From Budorcas taxicolor (Eukaryota; Chordata; Mammalia; Artiodactyla; Bovidae): a stretch of 64,000 nucleotides of DNA. The notes beneath the pieces are model-generated. The model was not told where the DNA came from. It worked only from the letters and a program-made list of their open reading frames with translations, and did not search any database. A program made the translations under genes and the position numbers. Shown one piece after another: positions 11,151 through 24,600 of this stretch (position 1 is the stretch's first letter; each line of letters begins with the position of its first letter). The DNA lies in assembly GCF_023091745.1 (NCBI RefSeq), contig NW_026291792.1, forward strand, positions 558,001-622,000. The letters run 5' to 3'.

Positions 11151-14100
11151 GGCTGCTTCCCCTGAGCTGGGGCTGTGGGCGGGAGCCCAGACACGCAGGG
11201 GCAGCCCCAACCTCCTGCACACGTCTCTGCAGGGGAGGAGAGCACTCGGGAAATGACGTCTGTCAGGCACCTTCTGGGCGCTCACGGAGTCAGCATCCGG
11301 GTGTGTGGGGCTGCAGACCCCAGCCAGGGGCGCTGGAAGCCTGGTGCTCTCCGTGCTGTGCTTAGTCTGGAAGGCCGAGCAACCGCTGTAAGAGCCCTGC
11401 AGTTGCCATTCCCTGCCCTATGACAGAGCTCTCACTGCTGGAGCCCTTGGCAGTGTGCAACACACCGGCCTCTAAAGCCACTGCAAGGATGCCTGGGGAC
11501 TAGGTGCAAAGGCAAGGCAGGAGTGGAGCCGAGGCCAGGAAGGCGCCAGTAGCATCTCCCAGTCTCGCGCAACCTGCTCCTTCCTGGTCAGGAAGCCTAG
11601 ACGCGAGGCAAGTCTGGGCAAGGCTCGCCCAGGGCAGAGCAGCCCCACGCCAGCAACTCTGCCAGATCTGGCCTCTGAGCAGAGCTGGAGCTCTGCCGTC
11701 CTGGAGGCGCACTGGGCTCCGGCCAAGAAGTGATCGCAGCCGCACGCAGCTGGGCTGCCTCCTCTTCCCCCGAGGAGGCTCGCTTCCCGCATGCTGTGCA
11801 CTAGGCTTCCAGGCGGGGGCGCCCCGCGCTTCCTGCAGGTCTCGGCTCAGGGGCTGCTTCCCCTGAGCTGGGGCTGTGGGCGGGAGCCCAGACACGCAGG
11901 GGCAGGCCCCAACCACCTGCACACGTCTCTGCTGGGGAGGAGAGCCCCAGGGAAATGACGTCTGTCAGGCAAATTCCGGGTGCCCACGGAGTCAGCCCCC
12001 GGGTGTGTGGGGCTGCAGACCACAGCCAGGGAACCTGGGAGCCTTGTGCTCTCGGTGCGGCGCTGAGTCTGGGCGGCCAAGCAACCGCTGGAGGAGCCCT
12101 GCACTTGCCCTCCCCTTCCTCTAATAGAGCCCTCACAGCTGGAGCGCTGGCAGGGTGCAAGCTACCGACCCCAAAGCCGTCCCCAAGGACGCCTGGGGCC
12201 TGGCTGCAAAGGCAAGGCAGGAGCGGAGCTGAGGCCAGGAAGGCGCCAGTGGCCTCTCCCAGCATCGCACAGCCTGCTCCTTCCTGGGTAGGAAGGCTAG
12301 CAGCGAGGCAAGCCTGGGCGACTCTCGCCCACGGCAGAGCTGCCTCGCGCAAGCCACTTGACTAGATCCGGCCTCTGAGAAGAGCTGGAGCTCTGCGGTA
12401 CTGGACGCGCACTCGGCTCCGCCCAAGCAGGGATTGCAGCTGCAAGCGGCTTGGCTCCCTCGACTCTTCCCAAGGAGGCTCGCGTCCCCGCGAACTGTGC
12501 ACGTGGCTTCCAGGCAGGGACGCCCCGCGCCTCCTGCAGGTCTTGGCTCAGGGGCTGCTTCCCCTGAGCTGGGGCTGTGGGCGGGAGCCAAGACACGCAA
12601 GGGCAGCCCCAACCTCCTGCACACGTCTCTGCAGGGGAGGAGAGAACTCGGGAAATGACGACGGTCAGGCACCTTCTGGGCGCTCACGGAGTCAGCATCC
12701 GGGTGTGTGGGGCTGCAGACCCCAGCCAGGGGCGCTGGAAGCCTGGTGCTCTCTGTGCTGTGCTTAGTCTGGAAGGCCGAGCAACCGCTGTAAGAGCCCT
12801 GCAGTTGCCATTCCCTGCCCTATGACAGAGCTCTCACTGCTGGAGCCCTTGGCAGTGTGCAACACACCGGCCTCTAAAGCCACTGCAAGGATGCCTGGGG
12901 ACTAGGTGCAAAGGCAAGGCAGGAGTGGAGCCGAGGCCAGGAAGGCGCCAGTAGCGTCTCCCAGTCTCGCGCAGCCTGCTCCTTCCTGGTCAGGAAGCCT
13001 AGACGCGAGGCAAGTCTGGCAAGGCTCATCCAGGGCAGAGCAGCCCCACGCCAGCAACTCTGCCAGATCTGGCCTCTGAGCAGAGCTGGAGCTCTGCCGT
13101 CCTGGAGGCGCACTGGGCTCCGGCCAAGAAGTGATCGCAGCCGCACGCAGCTGGGCTGCTCCTCTTCCCCCGAGGAGGCTCGCTTCCCGCATGCTGTGCA
13201 CTAGGCTTCCAGGCGGGGGCGCCCCGCGCTTCCTGCAGGTCTCGGCTCAGGGGCTGCTTCCCCTGAGCTGGGGCTGTGGGCGGGAGCCCAGACACGCAGG
13301 GGCAGGCCCCAACCACCTGCACACGTCTCTGCTGGGGAGGAGAGCCCCAGGGAAATGACGTCTGTCAGGCAAATTCCGGGTGCCCACGGAGTCAGCCTCC
13401 GGGTGTGTGGGGCTGCAGACCACAGCCAGGGGACCTGGGAGCCTTGTGCTCTCGGTGCGGCGCTGAGTCTGGGCGGCCAAGCAACCGCTGGAGGAGCCCT
13501 GCACTTGCCCTCCCCTTCCTCTAATAGAGCCCTCACAGCTGGAGCCCTGGCTGGGTGCAAGCCACCGACCCCAAAGCCGTCCCCAAGGACGCCTGGGGCC
13601 TGGCTGCAAAGGCAAGGCAGGAGCGGAGCTGAGGCCCGGAAGGCGCCAGTGGCCTCTCCCAGCATCGCACAGCCTGCTCCTTCCTGGACAGGAAGGCTAG
13701 CAGCGAGGCAAGCCTGGGCGACTCTCGCCCACGGCAGAGCTGCCTCGCGCAAGCAACTTGACTAAATCCGGCCTCTGAGAAGAACTGGAGCTCTGCGGTA
13801 CTGGACGCGCACTCGGCTCCGCCCAAGCAGGGATTGCAGCTGCAAGCGGCTTGGCTCCCTCGACTCTTCCCAAGGAGGCTCGCGTCCCCGCGAACTGTGC
13901 ACGTGGCTTCCAGGCAGGGACGCCCCGCGCCTCCTGCAGGTCTTGGCTCAGGGGCTGCTTCCCCTGAGCTGGGGCTGTGGGCGGGAGCCCAGACACGCAG
14001 GGGCAGCCCCAACCTCCTGCACACGTCTCTGCAGGGGAGGAGAGCACTCGGGAAATGACGTCTGTCAGGCACCTTCTGGGCGCTCACGGAGTCAGCATCC

Positions 14101-17100
14101 GTGTGTGTGGGGCTGCAGACCCCAGCCAGGGGCGCTGGGAGCCTGGTGCTCTCTGTGCTGTGCTTAGTCTGGAAGGCCGAGCAACCGCTGTAAGAGCCCT
14201 GCAGTTGCCATTCCCTGCCCTATGACAGAGCTCTCACTGCTGGAGCCCTTGGCAGTGTGCAACACACCGGCCTCTAAAGCCACTGCAAGGATGCCTGGGG
14301 ACTAGGTGCAAAGGCAAGGCAGGAGTGGAGCCGAGGCCAGGAAGGCGCCAGTAGCGTCTCCCAGTCTCGCGCAGCCTGCTCCTTCCTGGTCAGGAAGCCT
14401 AGACGCGAGGCAAGTCTGGCAAGGCTCATCCGGGGCAGAGCAGCCCCACGCCAGCAACTCTGCCAGATCTGGCCTCTGAGCAGAGCTGGAGCTCTGCCGT
14501 CCTGGAGGCGCACTGGGCTCCGGCCAAGAAGTGATCGCAGCCGCACGCAGCTGGGCTGCCTCCTCTTCCCCCGAGGAGGCTCGCTTCCCGCATGCTGTGC
14601 ACTAGGCTTCCAGGCGGGGGCGCCCCGCGCTTCCTGCAGGTCTCGGCTCAGGGGCTGCTTCCCCTGAGCTGGGGCTGTGGGCGGGAGCCCAGACACGCAG
14701 GGGCAGGCCCCAACCACCTGCACACGTCTCTGCTGGGGAGGAGAGCCCCAGGGAAATGACGTCTGTCAGGCAAATTCCGGGTGCCCACGGAGTCAGCCTC
14801 CGGGTGTGTGGGGCTGCAGACCACAGCCAGGGGACCTGGGAGCCTTGTGCTCTCGGTGCGGCGCTGAGTCTGGGCGGCCAAACAACCGCTGGAGGAGCCC
14901 TGCACTTGCCCTCCCCTTCCTCTAATAGAGCCCTCACAGCTGGAGCGCTGGCAGGGTGCAAGCTACCGACCCCAAAGCCGTCCCCAAGGACGCCTGGGGC
15001 CTGGCTGCAAAGGCAAGGCAGGAGCGGAGCTGAGGCCAGGAAGGCGCCAGTGGCCTCTCCCAGCATCGCACAGCCTGCTCCTTCCTGGGCAGGAAGGCTA
15101 GCAGCGAGGCAAGCCTGGGCGACTCTCGCCCACGGCAGAGCTGCCTCGCGCAAGCCACTTGACTAGATCCGGCCTCTGAGAAGAGCTGGAGCTCTGCGGT
15201 ACTGGACGCGCACTCGGCTCCGCCCAAGCAGGGATTGCAGCTGCAAGCGGCTTGGCTCCCTCGACTCTTCCCAAGGAGGCTCGCGTCCCCGCGAACTGTG
15301 CACGTGGCTTCCAGGCAGGGACGCCCCGCGCCTCCTGCAGGTCTTGGCTCAGGGGCTGCTTCCCCTGAGCTGGGGCTGTGGGCGGGAGCCCAGACACGCA
15401 GGGGCAGCCCCAACCTCCTGCACACGTCTCTGCAGGGGAGGAGAGCACTCGGTAAATGACGACGGTCAGGCACCTTCTGGGCGCTCACGGAGTCAGCATC
15501 CGGGTGTGTGGGGCTGCAGACCCCAGCCAGGGGCGCTGGGAGCCTGGTGCTCTCTGTGCTGTGCTTAGTCTGGAAGGCCGAGCAACCGCTGTAAGAGCCC
15601 TGCAGTTGCCATTCCCTGCCCTATGACAGAGCTCTCACTGCTGGAGCCCTTGGCAGTGTGCAACACACCGGCCTCTAAAGCCACTGCAAGGATGCCTGGG
15701 GACTAGGTGCAAAGGCAAGGCAGGAGTGGAGCCGAGGCCAGGAAGGCGCCAGTAGCGTCTCCCAGTCTCGCGCAGCCTGCTCCTTCCTGGTCAGGAAGCC
15801 TAGACGCGAGGCAAGTCTGGCAAGGCTCATCCAGGGCATAGCAGCCCCACGCCAGCAACTCTGCCAGATCTGGCCTCTGAGCAGAGCTGGAGCTCTGCCG
15901 TCCTGGAGGCGCACTGGGCTCCGGCCAAGAAGTGATCGCAGCCGCACGCAGCTGGGCTGCTCCTCTTCCCCCGAGGAGGCTCGCTTCCCGCATGCTGTGC
16001 ACTAGGCTTCCAGGCGGGGGCGCCCCGCGCTTCCTGCAGGTCTCGGCTCAGGGGCTGCTTCCCCTGAGCTGGGGCTGTGGGCGGGAGCCCAGACACGCAG
16101 GGGCAGGCCCCAACCACCTGCACACGTCTCTGCTGGGGAGGAGAGCCCCAGGGAAATGACGTCTGTCAGGCAAATTCCGGGTGCCCACGGAGTCAGCCTC
16201 CGGGTGTGTGGGGCTGCAGACCACAGCCAGGGGACCTGGGAGCCTTGTGCTCTCGGTGCGGCGCTGAGTCTGGGCGGCCAAACAACCGCTGGAGGAGCCC
16301 TGCACTTGCCCTCCCCTTCCTCTAATAGAGCCCTCACAGCTGGAGCGCTGGCTGGGTGCAAGCCACCGACCCCAAAGCCGTCCCCAAGGACGCCTGGGGC
16401 CTGGCTGCAAAGGCAAGGCAGGAGCGGAGCTGAGGCCAGGAAGGCGCCAGTGGCCTCTCCCAGCATCGCACAGCCTGCTCCTTCCTGGGCAGGAAGGCTA
16501 GCAGCGAGGCAAGCCTGGGCGACTCTCGCCCACGGCAGAGCTGCCTCGCGCAAGCCACTTGACTAGATCTGGCCTCTGAGAAGAGCTGGAGCTCTGCGGT
16601 ACTGGACGCGCACTCGGCTACGCCCAAGCAGGGATTGCAGCTGCAAGCGGCTTGGCTCCCTCGACTCTTCCCAAGGAGGCTCGCGTCCCCGCGAACTGTG
16701 CACGTGGCTTCCAGGCAGGGACGCCCCGCGCCTCCTGCAGGTCTTGGCTCAGGGGCTGCTTCCCCTGAGCTGGGGCTGTGGGCGGGAGCCCAGACACGCA
16801 GGGGCAGCCCCAACCTCCTGCACACGTCTCTGCAGGGGAGGAGAGCACTCGGTAAATGACGACGGTCAGGCACCTTCTGGGCGCTCACGGAGTCAGCATC
16901 CGGGTGTGTGGGGCTGCAGACCCCAGCCAGGGGCGCTGGGAGCCTGGTGCTCTCTGTGCTGTGCTTAGTCTGGAAGGCCGAGCAACCGCTGTAAGAGCCC
17001 TGCAGTTGCCATTCCCTGCCCTATGACAGAGCTCTCACTGCTGGAGCCCTTGGCAGTGTGCAACACACCGGCCTCTAAAGCCACTGCAAGGATGCCTGGG

Positions 17101-17664
17101 GACTAGGTGCAAAGGCAAGGCAGGAGTGGAGCCGAGGCCAGGAAGGCGCCAGTAGCGTCTCCCAGTCTCGCGCAGCCTGCTCCTTCCTGGTCAGGAAGCC
17201 TAGACGCGAGGCAAGTCTGGCAAGGCTCATCCAGGGCAGAGCAGCCCCACGCCAGCAACTCTGCCAGATCTGGCCTCTGAGCAGAGCTGGAGCTCTGCCG
17301 TCCTGGAGGCGCACTGGGCTCCGGCCAAGAAGTGATCGCAGCCGCACGCAGCTGGGCTGCTCCTCTTCCCCCGAGGAGGCTCGCTTCCCGCATGCTGTGC
17401 ACTAGGCTTCCAGGCGGGGGCGCCCCGCGCTTCCTGCAGGTCTCGGCTCAGGGGCTGCTTCCCCTGAGCTGGGGCTGTGGGCGGGAGCCCAGACACGCAG
17501 GGGCAGGCCCCAACCACCTGCACACGTCTCTGCTGGGGAGGAGAGCCCCAGGGAAATGACGTCTGTCAGGCAAATTCCGGGTGCCCACGGAGTCAGCCTC
17601 CGGGTGTGTGGGGCTGCAGACCACAGCCAGGGGACCTGGGAGCCTTGTGCTCTCGGTGCGGCGC

Positions 17665-18810
17665 TGAGACTGGGCGGCCAAACAACCGCTGGAGGAGCCC
17701 TGCACTTGCCCTCCCCTTCCTCTAATAGAGCCCTCACAGCTGGAGCGCTGGCTGGGTGCAAGCCACCGACCCCAAAGCCGTCCCCAAGGACGCCTGGGGC
17801 CTGGCTGCAAAGGCAAGGCAGGAGCGGAGCTGAGGCCAGGAAGGCGCCAGTGGCCTCTCCCAGCATCGCACAGCCTGCTCCTTCCTGGGCAGGAAGGCTA
17901 GCAGCGAGGCAAGCCTGGGCGACTCTCGCCCACGGCAGAGCTGCCTCGCGCAAGCCACTTGACTAGATCCGGCCTCTGAGAAGAGCTGGAGCTCTGCGGT
18001 ACTGGACGCGCACTCGGCTCCGCCCAAGCAGGGATTGCAGCTGCAAGCGGCTTGGCTCCCTCGACTCTTCCCAAGGAGGCTCGCGTCCCCGCGAACTGTG
18101 CACGTGGCTTCCAGGCGGGGGCGCCCCGCGCTTCCTGCAGGTCTCGGCTCAGGGGCTGCTTCCCCTGAGCTGGGGCTGTGGGCGGGAGCCCAGACACGCA
18201 GGGGCAGCCCCAACCTCCTGCACACGTCTCTGCAGGGGAGGAGAGAACTCGGGAAATGACGACAGTCAGGCACCTTCTGGGCGCTCACGGAGTCAGCATC
18301 CGGGTGTGTGGGGCTGCAGACCCCAGCCAGGGGCGCTGGGAGCCTGGTGCTCTCTGTGCTGTGCTTAGTCTGGAAGGCCGAGCAACCGCTGTAAGAGCCC
18401 TGCAGTTGCCATTCCCTGCCCTATGACAGAGCTCTCACTGCTGGAGCCCTTGGCAGTGTGCAACACACCGGCCTCTAAAGCCACTGCAAGGATGCCTGGG
18501 GACTAGGTGCAAAGGCAAGGCAGGAGTGGAGCCGAGGCCAGGAAGGCGCCAGTAGCGTCTCCCAGTCTCGCGCAGCCTGCTCCTTCCTGGTCAGGAAGCC
18601 TAGACGCGAGGCAAGTCTGGCAAGGCTCATCCAGGGCAGAGCAGCCCCACGCCAGCAACTCTGCCAGATCTGGCCTCTGAGCAGAGCTGGAGCTCTGCCG
18701 TCCTGGAGGCGCACTGGGCTCCGGCCAAGAAGTGATCGCAGCCGCACGCAGCTGGGCTGCTCCTCTTCCCCCGAGGAGGCTCGCTTCCCGCATGCTGTGC
18801 CCTAGGCTTC
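17665..18810. repeat. 2,800 bp-offset duplicate tract, copy 1
   Basis: Private states 'gctgagactggg' (17,664-17,675), an A-like patch inside B (18,117-18,145), 'gacgacagtcagg' at 18,258 and 'gctgtgccctagg' at 18,795 all recur exactly 2,800 bp (four monomers) later. The left limit lies between ~16,855 and 17,665, because the preceding phase marks differ ('cggtaaatg' versus 'cgggaaatg'). Confidence 0.8.
18117..18145. repeat. A-type conversion patch inside a B monomer, copy 1
   Basis: Four consecutive A/B diagnostic sites (18,117 G, 18,121 G, 18,132 T, 18,145 C) carry the A state inside an otherwise normal B unit. B sequence lies just before ('gaactgtgcacgtggc') and just after ('caggggcagccccaacctcc'). 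The nearest simple explanation is a short gene-conversion tract from A to B. Confidence 0.8.
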
Positions 18811-20464
18811 CAGGCGGGGGCGCCCCGCGCTTCCTGCAGGTCTCGGCTCAGGGGCTGCTTCCCCTGAGCTGGGGCTGTGGGCGGGAGCCCAGACACGCAG
18901 GGGCAGGCCCCAACCACCTGCACACGTCTCTGCTGGGGAGGAGAGCCCCAGGGAAATGACGTCTGTCAGGCAAATTCCGGGTGCCCACGGAGTCAGCCTC
19001 CGGGTGTGTGGGGCTGCAGACCACAGCCAGGGGACCTGGGAGCCTTGTGCTCTCGGTGCGGCGCTGAGTCTGGGCGGCCAAGCAACCGCTGGAGGAGCCC
19101 TGCACTTGCCCTCCCCTTCCTCTAATAGAGCCCTCACAGCTGGAGCGCTGGCTGGGTGCAAGCCACCGACCCCAAAGCCGTCCCCAAGGACGCCTGGGGC
19201 CTGGCTGCAAAGGCAAGGCAGGAGCGGAGCTGAGGCCAGGAAGGCGCCAGTGGCCTCTCCCAGCATCGCACAGCCTGCTCCTTCCTGGGCAGGAAGGCTA
19301 GCAGCGAGGCAAGCCTGGGCGACTCTCGCCCACGGCAGAGTTGCCTCGCGCAAGCCACTTGACTAGATCCGGCCTCTGAGAAGAGCTGGAGCTCTGCGGT
19401 ACTGGACGCGCACTCGGCTCCGCCCAAGCAGGGATTGCAGCTGCAAGCGGCTTGGCTCCCTCGACTCTTCCCAAGGAGGCTCGCGTCCCCGCGAACTGTG
19501 CACGTGGCTTCCAGGCAGGGACGCCCCGCGCCTCCTGCAGGTCTTGGCTCAGGGGCTGCTTCCCCTGAGCTGGGGCTGTGGGCGGGAGCCCAGACACGCA
19601 GGGGCAGCCCCAACCTCCTGCACACGTCTCTGCAGGGGAGGAGAGAACTCGGGAAATGACGACGGTCAGGCACCTTCTGGGCGCTCACGGAGTCAGCATC
19701 CGGGTGTGTGGGGCTGCAGACCCCAGCCAGGGGCGCTGGGAGCCTGGTGCTCTCTGTGCTGTGCTTAGTCTGGAAGGCCGAGCAACCGCTGTAAGAGCCC
19801 TGCAGTTGCCATTCCCTGCCCTATGACAGAGCTCTCACTGCTGGAGCCCTTGGCAGTGTGCAACACACCGGCCTCTAAAGCCACTGCAAGGATGCCTGGG
19901 GACTAGGTGCAAAGGCAAGGCAGGAGTGGAGCCGAGGCCAGGAAGGCGCCAGTAGCGTCTCCCAGTCTCGCGCAGCCTGCTCCTTCCTGGTCAGGAAGCC
20001 TAGACGCGAGGCAAGTCTGGCAAGGCTCATCCAGGGCAGAGCAGCCCCACGCCAGCAACTCTGCCAGATCTGGCCTCTGAGCAGAGCTGGAGCTCTGCCA
20101 TCCTGGAGGCGCACTGGGCTCCGGCCAAGAAGTGATCGCAGCCGCACGCAGCTGGGCTGCTCCTCTTCCCCCGAGGAGGCTCGCTTCCCGCATGCTGTGC
20201 ACTAGGCTTCCAGGCGGGGGCGCCCCGCGCTTCCTGCAGGTCTCGGCTCAGGGGCTGCTTCCCCTGAGCTGGGGCTGTGGGCGGGAGCCCAGACACGCAG
20301 GGGCAGGCCCCAACCACCTGCACACGTCTCTGCTGGGGAGGAGAGCCCCAGGGAAATGACGTCTGTCAGGCAAATTCCGGGTGCCCACGGAGTCAGCCTC
20401 CGGGTGTGTGGGGCTGCAGACCACAGCCAGGGGACCTGGGAGCCTTGTGCTCTCGGTGCGGCGC

Positions 20465-21610
20465 TGAGACTGGGCGGCCAAACAACCGCTGGAGGAGCCC
20501 TGCACTTGCCCTCCCCTTCCTCTAATAGAGCCCTCACAGCTGGAGCGCTGGCTGGGTGCAAGCCACCGACCCCAAAGCCGTCCCCAAGGACGCCTGGGGC
20601 CTGGCTGCAAAGGCAAGGCAGGAGCGGAGCTGAGGCCAGGAAGGCGCCAGTGGCCTCTCCCAGCATCGCACAGCCTGCTCCTTCCTGGGCAGGAAGGCTA
20701 GCAGCGAGGCAAGCCTGGGCGACTCTCGCCCACGGCAGAGCTGCCTCGCGCAAGCCACTTGACTAGATCCGGCCTCTGAGAAGAGCTGGAGCTCTGCGGT
20801 ACTGGACGCGCACTCGGCTCCGCCCAAGCAGGGATTGCAGCTGCAAGCGGCTTGGCTCCCTCGACTCTTCCCAAGGAGGCTCGCGTCCCCGCGAACTGTG
20901 CACGTGGCTTCCAGGCGGGGGCGCCCCGCGCTTCCTGCAGGTCTCGGCTCAGGGGCTGCTTCCCCTGAGCTGGGGCTGTGGGCAGGAGCCCAGACACGCA
21001 GGGGCAGCCCCAACCTCCTGCACACGTCTCTGCAGGGGAGGAGAGAACTCGGGAAATGACGACAGTCAGGCACCTTCTGGGCGCTCACGGAGTCAGCATC
21101 CGGGTGTGTGGGGCTGCAGACCCCAGCCAGGGGCGCTGGGAGCCTGGTGCTCTCTGTGCTGTGCTTAGTCTGGAAGGCCGAGCAACCGCTGTAAGAGCCC
21201 TGCAGTTGCCATTCCCTGCCCTATGACAGAGCTCTCACTGCTGGAGCCCTTGGCAGTGTGCAACACACCGGCCTCTAAAGCCACTGCAAGGATGCCTGGG
21301 GACTAGGTGCAAAGGCAAGGCAGGAGTGGAGCCGAGGCCAGGAAGGCGCCAGTAGCGTCTCCCAGTCTCGCGCAGCCTGCTCCTTCCTGGTCAGGAAGCC
21401 TAGACGCGAGGCAAGTCTGGCAAGGCTCATCCAGGGCAGAGCAGCCCCACGCCAGCAACTCTGCCAGATCTGGCCTCTGAGCAGAGCTGGAGCTCTGCCG
21501 TCCTGGAGGCGCACTGGGCTCCGGCCAAGAAGTGATCGCAGCCGCACGCAGCTGGGCTGCTCCTCTTCCCCCGAGGAGGCTCGCTTCCCGCATGCTGTGC
21601 CCTAGGCTTC
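20465..21610. repeat. 2,800 bp-offset duplicate tract, copy 2
   Basis: Second copy with the same four markers near 20,465, 20,917-20,945, 21,058 and 21,595. One difference is 'gggcaggagcc' near 20,992, where copy 1 has 'gggcgggagcc'. A further relative of the first marker sits near 26,065, eight monomers on, without the A-like patch. Confidence 0.8.
20917..20945. repeat. A-type conversion patch inside a B monomer, copy 2
   Basis: Identical patch 2,800 bp after the first, with sites at 20,917, 20,921, 20,932 and 20,945. It was probably copied by the later four-monomer duplication, so conversion came first and amplification second. Confidence 0.8.
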
Positions 21611-24600
21611 CAGGCGGGGGCGCCCCGCGCTTCCTGCAGGTCTCGGCTCAGGGGCTGCTTCCCCTGAGCTGGGGCTGTGGGCGGGAGCCCAGACACGCAG
21701 GGGCAGGCCCCAACCACCTGCACACGTCTCTGCTGGGGAGGAGAGCCCCAGGGAAATGACGTCTGTCAGGCAAATTCCGGGTGCCCACGGAGTCAGCCTC
21801 CGGGTGTGTGGGGCTGCAGACCACAGCCAGGGGACCTGGGAGCCTTGTGCTCTCGGTGCGGCGCTGAGTCTGGGCGGCCAAGCAACCGCTGGAGGAGCCC
21901 TGCACTTGCCCTCCCCTTCCTCTAATAGAGCCCTCACAGCTGGAGCGCTGGCTGGGTGCAAGCCACCGACCCCAAAGCCGTCCCCAAGGACGCCTGGGGC
22001 CTGGCTGCAAAGGCAAGGCAGGAGCGGAGCTGAGGCCAGGAAGGCGCCAGTGGCCTCTCCCAGCATCGCACAGCCTGCTCCTTCCTGGGCAGGAAGGCTA
22101 GCAGCGAGGCAAGCCTGGGCGACTCTCGCCCACGGCAGAGCTGCCTCGCGCAAGCCACTTGACTAGATCCGGCCTCTGAGAAGAGCTGGAGCTCTGCGGT
22201 ACTGGACGCGCACTCGGCTCCGCCCAAGCAGGGATTGCAGCTGCAAGCGGCTTGGCTCCCTCGACTCTTCCCAAGGAGGCTCGCGTCCCCGCGAACTGTG
22301 CACGTGGCTTCCAGGCAGGGACGCCCCGCGCCTCCTGCAGGTCTTGGCTCAGGGGCTGCTTCCCCTGAGCTGGGGCTGTGGGCGGGAGCCCAGACACGCA
22401 GGGGCAGCCCCAACCTCCTGCACACGTCTCTGCAGGGGAGGAGAGCACTCGGTAAATGACGACGGTCAGGCACCTTCTGGGCGCTCACGGAGTCAGCATC
22501 CGGGTGTGTGGGGCTGCAGACCCCAGCCAGGGGCGCTGGGAGCCTGGTGCTCTCTGTGCTGTGCTTAGTCTGGAAGGCCGAGCAACCGCTGTAAGAGCCC
22601 TGCAGTTGCCATTCCCTGCCCTATGACAGAGCTCTCACTGCTGGAGCCCTTGGCAGTGTGCAACACACCGGCCTCTAAAGCCACTGCAAGGATGCCTGGG
22701 GACTAGGTGCAAAGGCAAGGCAGGAGTGGAGCCGAGGCCAGGAAGGCGCCAGTAGCGTCTCCCAATCTCGCGCAGCCTGCTCCTTCCTGGTCAGGAAGCC
22801 TAGACGCGAGGCAAGTCTGGCAAGGCTCATCCAGGGCAGAGCAGCCCCACGCCAGCAACTCTGCCAGATCTGGCCTCTGAGCAGAGCTGGAGCTCTGCCG
22901 TCCTGGAGGCGCACTGGGCTCCGGCCAAGAAGTGATCGCAGCCGCACGCAGCTGGGCTGCTCCTCTTCCCCCGAGGAGGCTCGCTTCCCGCATGCTGTGC
23001 ACTAGGCTTCCAGGCGGGGGCGCCCCGCGCTTCCTGCAGGTCTCGGCTCAGGGGCTGCTTCCCCTGAGCTGGGGCTGTGGGCGGGAGCCCAGACACGCAG
23101 GGGCAGGCCCCAACCACCTGCACACGTCTCTGCTGGGGAGGAGAGCCCCAGGGAAATGACATCTGTCAGGCAAATTCCGGGTGCCCACGGAGTCAGCCTC
23201 CGGGTGTGTGGGGCTGCAGACCACAGCCAGGGGACCTGGGAGCCTTGTGCTCTCGGTGCGGCGCTGAGTCTGGGCGGCCAAACAACCGCTGGAGGAGCCC
23301 TGCACTTGCCCTCCCCTTCCTCTAATAGAGCCCTCACAGCTGGAGCGCTGGCTGGGTGCAAGCCACCGACCCCAAAGCCGTCCCCAAGGACGCCTGGGGC
23401 CTGGCTGCAAAGGCAAGGCAGGAGCGGAGCTGAGGCCAGGAAGGCGCCAGTGGCCTCTCCCAGCATCGCACAGCCTGCTCCTTCCTGGGCAGGAAGGCTA
23501 GCAGCGAGGCAAGCCTGGGCGACTCTCGCCCACGGCAGAGCTGCCTCGCGCAAGCCACTTGACTAGATCCGGCCTCTGAGAAGAGCTGGAGCTCTGCGGT
23601 ACTGGACGCGCACTCGGCTCCGCCCAAGCAGGGATTGCAGCTGCAAGCGGCTTGGCTCCCTCGACTCTTCCCAAGGAGGCTCGCGTCCCCGCGAACTGTG
23701 CACGTGCCTTCCAGGCAGGGACGCCCCGCGCCTCCTGCAGGTCTTGGCTCAGGGGCTGCTTCCCCTGAGCTGGGGCTGTGGGCGGGAGCCCAGACACACA
23801 GGGGCAGCCCCAACCTCCTGCACACGTCTCTGCAGGGGAGGAGAGCACTCGGGAAATGACGTCTGTCAGGCACCTTCTGGGCGCTCACGGAGTCAGCATC
23901 CGTGTGTGTGGGGCTGCAGACCCCAGCCAGGGGCCCTGGGAGCCTGGTGCTCTCCGTGCTGTGCTTAGTCTGGAAGGCCGAGCAACCGCTGTAAGAGCCC
24001 TGCAGTTGCCATTCCCTGCCCTATGACAGAGCTCTCACTGCTGGAGCCCTTGGCAGTGTGCAACACACCGGCCTCTAAAGCCACTGCAAGGATGCCTGGG
24101 GACTAGGTGCAAAGGCAAGGCAGGAGTGGAGCCGAGGCCAGGAAGGCGCCAGTAGCGTCTCCCAGTCTCGCGCAGCCTGCTCCTTCCTGGTCAGGAAGCC
24201 TAGACGCGAGGCAAGTCTGGCAAGGCTCATCCAGGGCAGAGCAGCCCCACGCCAGCAACTCTGCCAGATCTGGCCTCTGAGCAGAGCTGGAGCTCTGCCG
24301 TCCTGGAGGCGCACTGGGCTCCGGCCAAGAAGTGATCGCAGCCGCACGCAGCTGGGCTGCTCCTCTTCCCCCGAGGAGGCTCGCTTCCCGCATGCTGTGC
24401 ACTAGGCTTCCAGGCGGGGGCGCCCCGCGCTTCCTGCAGGTCTCGGCTCAGGGGCTGCTTCCCCTGAGCTGGGGCTGTGGGCGGGAGCCCAGACACGCAG
24501 GGGCAGGCCCCAACCACCTGCACACGTCTCTGCTGGGGAGGAGAGCCCCAGGGAAATGACGTCTGTCAGGCAAATTCCGGGTGCCCACGGAGTCAGCCTC

